DNA from: Lunasporangiospora selenospora
Taxonomy: Eukaryota > Mortierellomycota > Mortierellomycetes > Mortierellales > Mortierellaceae
DNA: 31,625 bases
NCBI GenBank assembly: GCA_015680635.1
Contig: JAABOA010000040.1
Coordinates: forward strand, 1-31,625
Direction: 5' to 3'
Part shown: one piece after another, positions 30,770 through 31,625 of the stretch
Numbering within the stretch: position 1 is the stretch's first letter
Layout of the letters: every line of letters starts with the position of its first letter
Translations under genes and position numbers: made by a program
Notes under the pieces: generated by a model
What the model was told of the DNA's origin: nothing
Database searches by the model: none
What the model saw: the letters and a program-made list of their open reading frames with translations, nothing else

Positions 30770-31561
30770 TAAAGGTGCTGAAAAGCCAAAATGGATATCT
30801 AATGGCGTATCAGTAGTAGTACTGCTGCAGATTATATTTGTAGGCATTACTTGTAATAAAACTATGTCTATGCTTTTCCGAAGGAGCCCTTCATCTTGTG
30901 GACACCATCGATGTACAAACAGCCCATGTCCTTATCCTCTCACACTCACAAAGACAAATGAAAAGAGTACCATGTTTGCAGAAAACTGGAGCGTCTCCCC
31001 TTCTTCTGTAGAACTGCACAGACACTCATCCCTCCTTTTGTCATTCTCCTCTTCTTCCTCCTCCTCTTCTTTCCCCTCCTCCTTCCTCCTCCTCCTCTTC
31101 CCCCTCCTCCTTCCTCCTCCTCTTCTTTCCCCTCCTCCTTCCTCCTCCTCCTCTTCCCCCTCCTCCTTCCTCCTCCTCTTCTTCCCCCTCCTCCTTCCTC
31201 CTCCCCATCTACTCTTGTTCATAATATCCTGTCACTTGCCTCGTCTCTAGAAATCAGAGCGCACTGTGGGGAGAACGAAACAGAGAGCCCTGTCGAGACT
31301 GTTCCTGATACGGTTTTAGATTGACTCTCATTCTAGGTAAACCAGGAGACGTCGGCTTTTGATGGCTTATTTTGTACTACGATGCTTTGCCACACTCCCC
31401 ACTCTCCAAAGTACCAGTTTGTTTCGCCTCACTCACCCGCCACGCCATTTTACTATTTAATGCCGCCTCTGATTTGAAAAGAGTTCTCAACCAAACCACT
31501 TTTACTTCTTGTCCTGGTCTCTGACTCTTTGGATCTCACTGATCACCCTCCATCCCACAAA
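30770..31561. other. Intergenic region with minisatellite
   Basis: 792 bp without a supported gene. It contains AATAAA (30855-30860) for the upstream gene, a homopyrimidine minisatellite, and an AT-rich, pyrimidine-rich stretch (about 31440-31560) that may be the promoter of the gene beginning at 31562. The long Arg/Glu-rich minus-strand frame here is only a translation of the repeat. Confidence 0.55.
31056..31195 (+). repeat. 28-bp tandem minisatellite, homopyrimidine strand
   Basis: Five exact-length 28-bp units in tandem (31056, 31084, 31112, 31140, 31168). Units 1 and 3 are identical, units 2 and 4 are identical, and unit 5 is a close variant, so the array also shows a 56-bp period. The plus strand is only C and T from about 31044 to 31206. 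Confidence 0.9.
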
Positions 31562-31625
31562 ATGCACGAAACTACCCCTCCCCAGAACTTCGGGAACTCA
31601 TTCCCACCCCTCACTACCTATACCA
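31562..31625 (+). CDS. Possible start of a gene cut by the window edge
   Basis: An ATG in a good context (ACAAAATGC) opens a frame of 21 codons that runs off the end: MHETTPPQNFGNSFPPLTTY, with one more residue. It follows a pyrimidine-rich stretch like the 5' UTRs of other genes in the window. The Pro/Thr-rich start resembles disordered N-termini of fungal regulators. Too short to name. Confidence 0.35.
   Translation, partial: MHETTPPQNFGNSFPPLTTYT

Noticed and set aside
31056-31195. CRISPR-like array
   Set aside because: The 28-bp units are directly adjacent with no unique spacers, and the host is a fungus.
30932-31222. Minus-strand frame of Arg, Glu and Gly repeats
   Set aside because: It is simply the translation of the 28-bp purine/pyrimidine minisatellite.
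1-31625. tRNA, rRNA or other structured RNA genes
   Set aside because: No stretch with convincing A/B box or cloverleaf pairing was noticed by eye; a tRNAscan or Infernal search was not possible.
1-31625. Secondary-metabolite or defence gene cluster
   Set aside because: The neighbouring genes belong to unrelated housekeeping pathways, with no core synthase, regulator or transporter set.

Overview
This is nuclear DNA of a filamentous, early-diverging fungus, most likely Mucoromycota and plausibly Mortierellomycotina. The genes are split by short GT-AG introns, mostly 84-130 nt. Intergenic gaps are small, AATAAA-type poly(A) signals sit just past several stop codons, and (CT)n tracts recur in introns and UTRs. 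The gene set also points this way: a focadhesin homologue, a Cas1-type O-acetyltransferase, a Loa1-type acyltransferase and a CPSF30 that keeps its C-terminal zinc knuckle. The assignment rests on gene style and content only. I found no rRNA, tRNA, CRISPR array, virus or toxin gene.

Layout, left to right. 325-2322 (+): a Ser/His-rich, probably disordered protein of unknown function. 2869-3036: a small non-autonomous inverted-repeat element (MITE-like), followed by a decayed coding region (3036-3883). 4403-7793 (+): a CtIP/Sae2/Ctp1 homologue for DNA double-strand-break end resection, with an MCB-like palindrome just upstream. 8109-15129 (+): a seven-exon focadhesin-like helical-repeat protein of about 2131 aa. 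15277-17161 (-): a Loa1/Vps66-type lysophosphatidate acyltransferase whose first intron is GC-AG. 17810-20999 (+): a Cas1/CASD1-type glycan O-acetyltransferase. 21171-23181 (+): a full-length eIF4A-shaped protein that has lost every helicase catalytic motif. 23414-25083 (+): the ESCRT-II subunit Snf8/Vps22. 25216-27469 (-): a Pos5-like, probably mitochondrial NAD(H) kinase with a strong hairpin directly before its start codon. 27752-29466 (+): CPSF30/Yth1. 30086-30769 (+): a small four-helix membrane protein of unknown function. A 28-bp pyrimidine minisatellite (31056-31195) and the probable start of another gene (31562) close the window.

The genes are unrelated housekeeping functions (DNA repair, RNA 3' processing, lipid synthesis, glycan acetylation, endosomal sorting, NADP supply) in a compact arrangement. 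Two pairs are convergent and two are divergent, and the divergent pairs share short promoters. I see no operon-like or cluster logic. The strongest candidate for something undescribed is the eIF4A-like pseudohelicase: its fold, introns and length are intact, but the Q motif, Walker A, DEAD, SAT and the domain-2 arginine motifs are all replaced.

Exon boundaries were worked out by hand from splice consensus, phase and remembered family conservation. All listed joins keep the reading frame. The weakest are the 34-nt intron in CPSF30 and the choice of acceptor in focadhesin intron 4.
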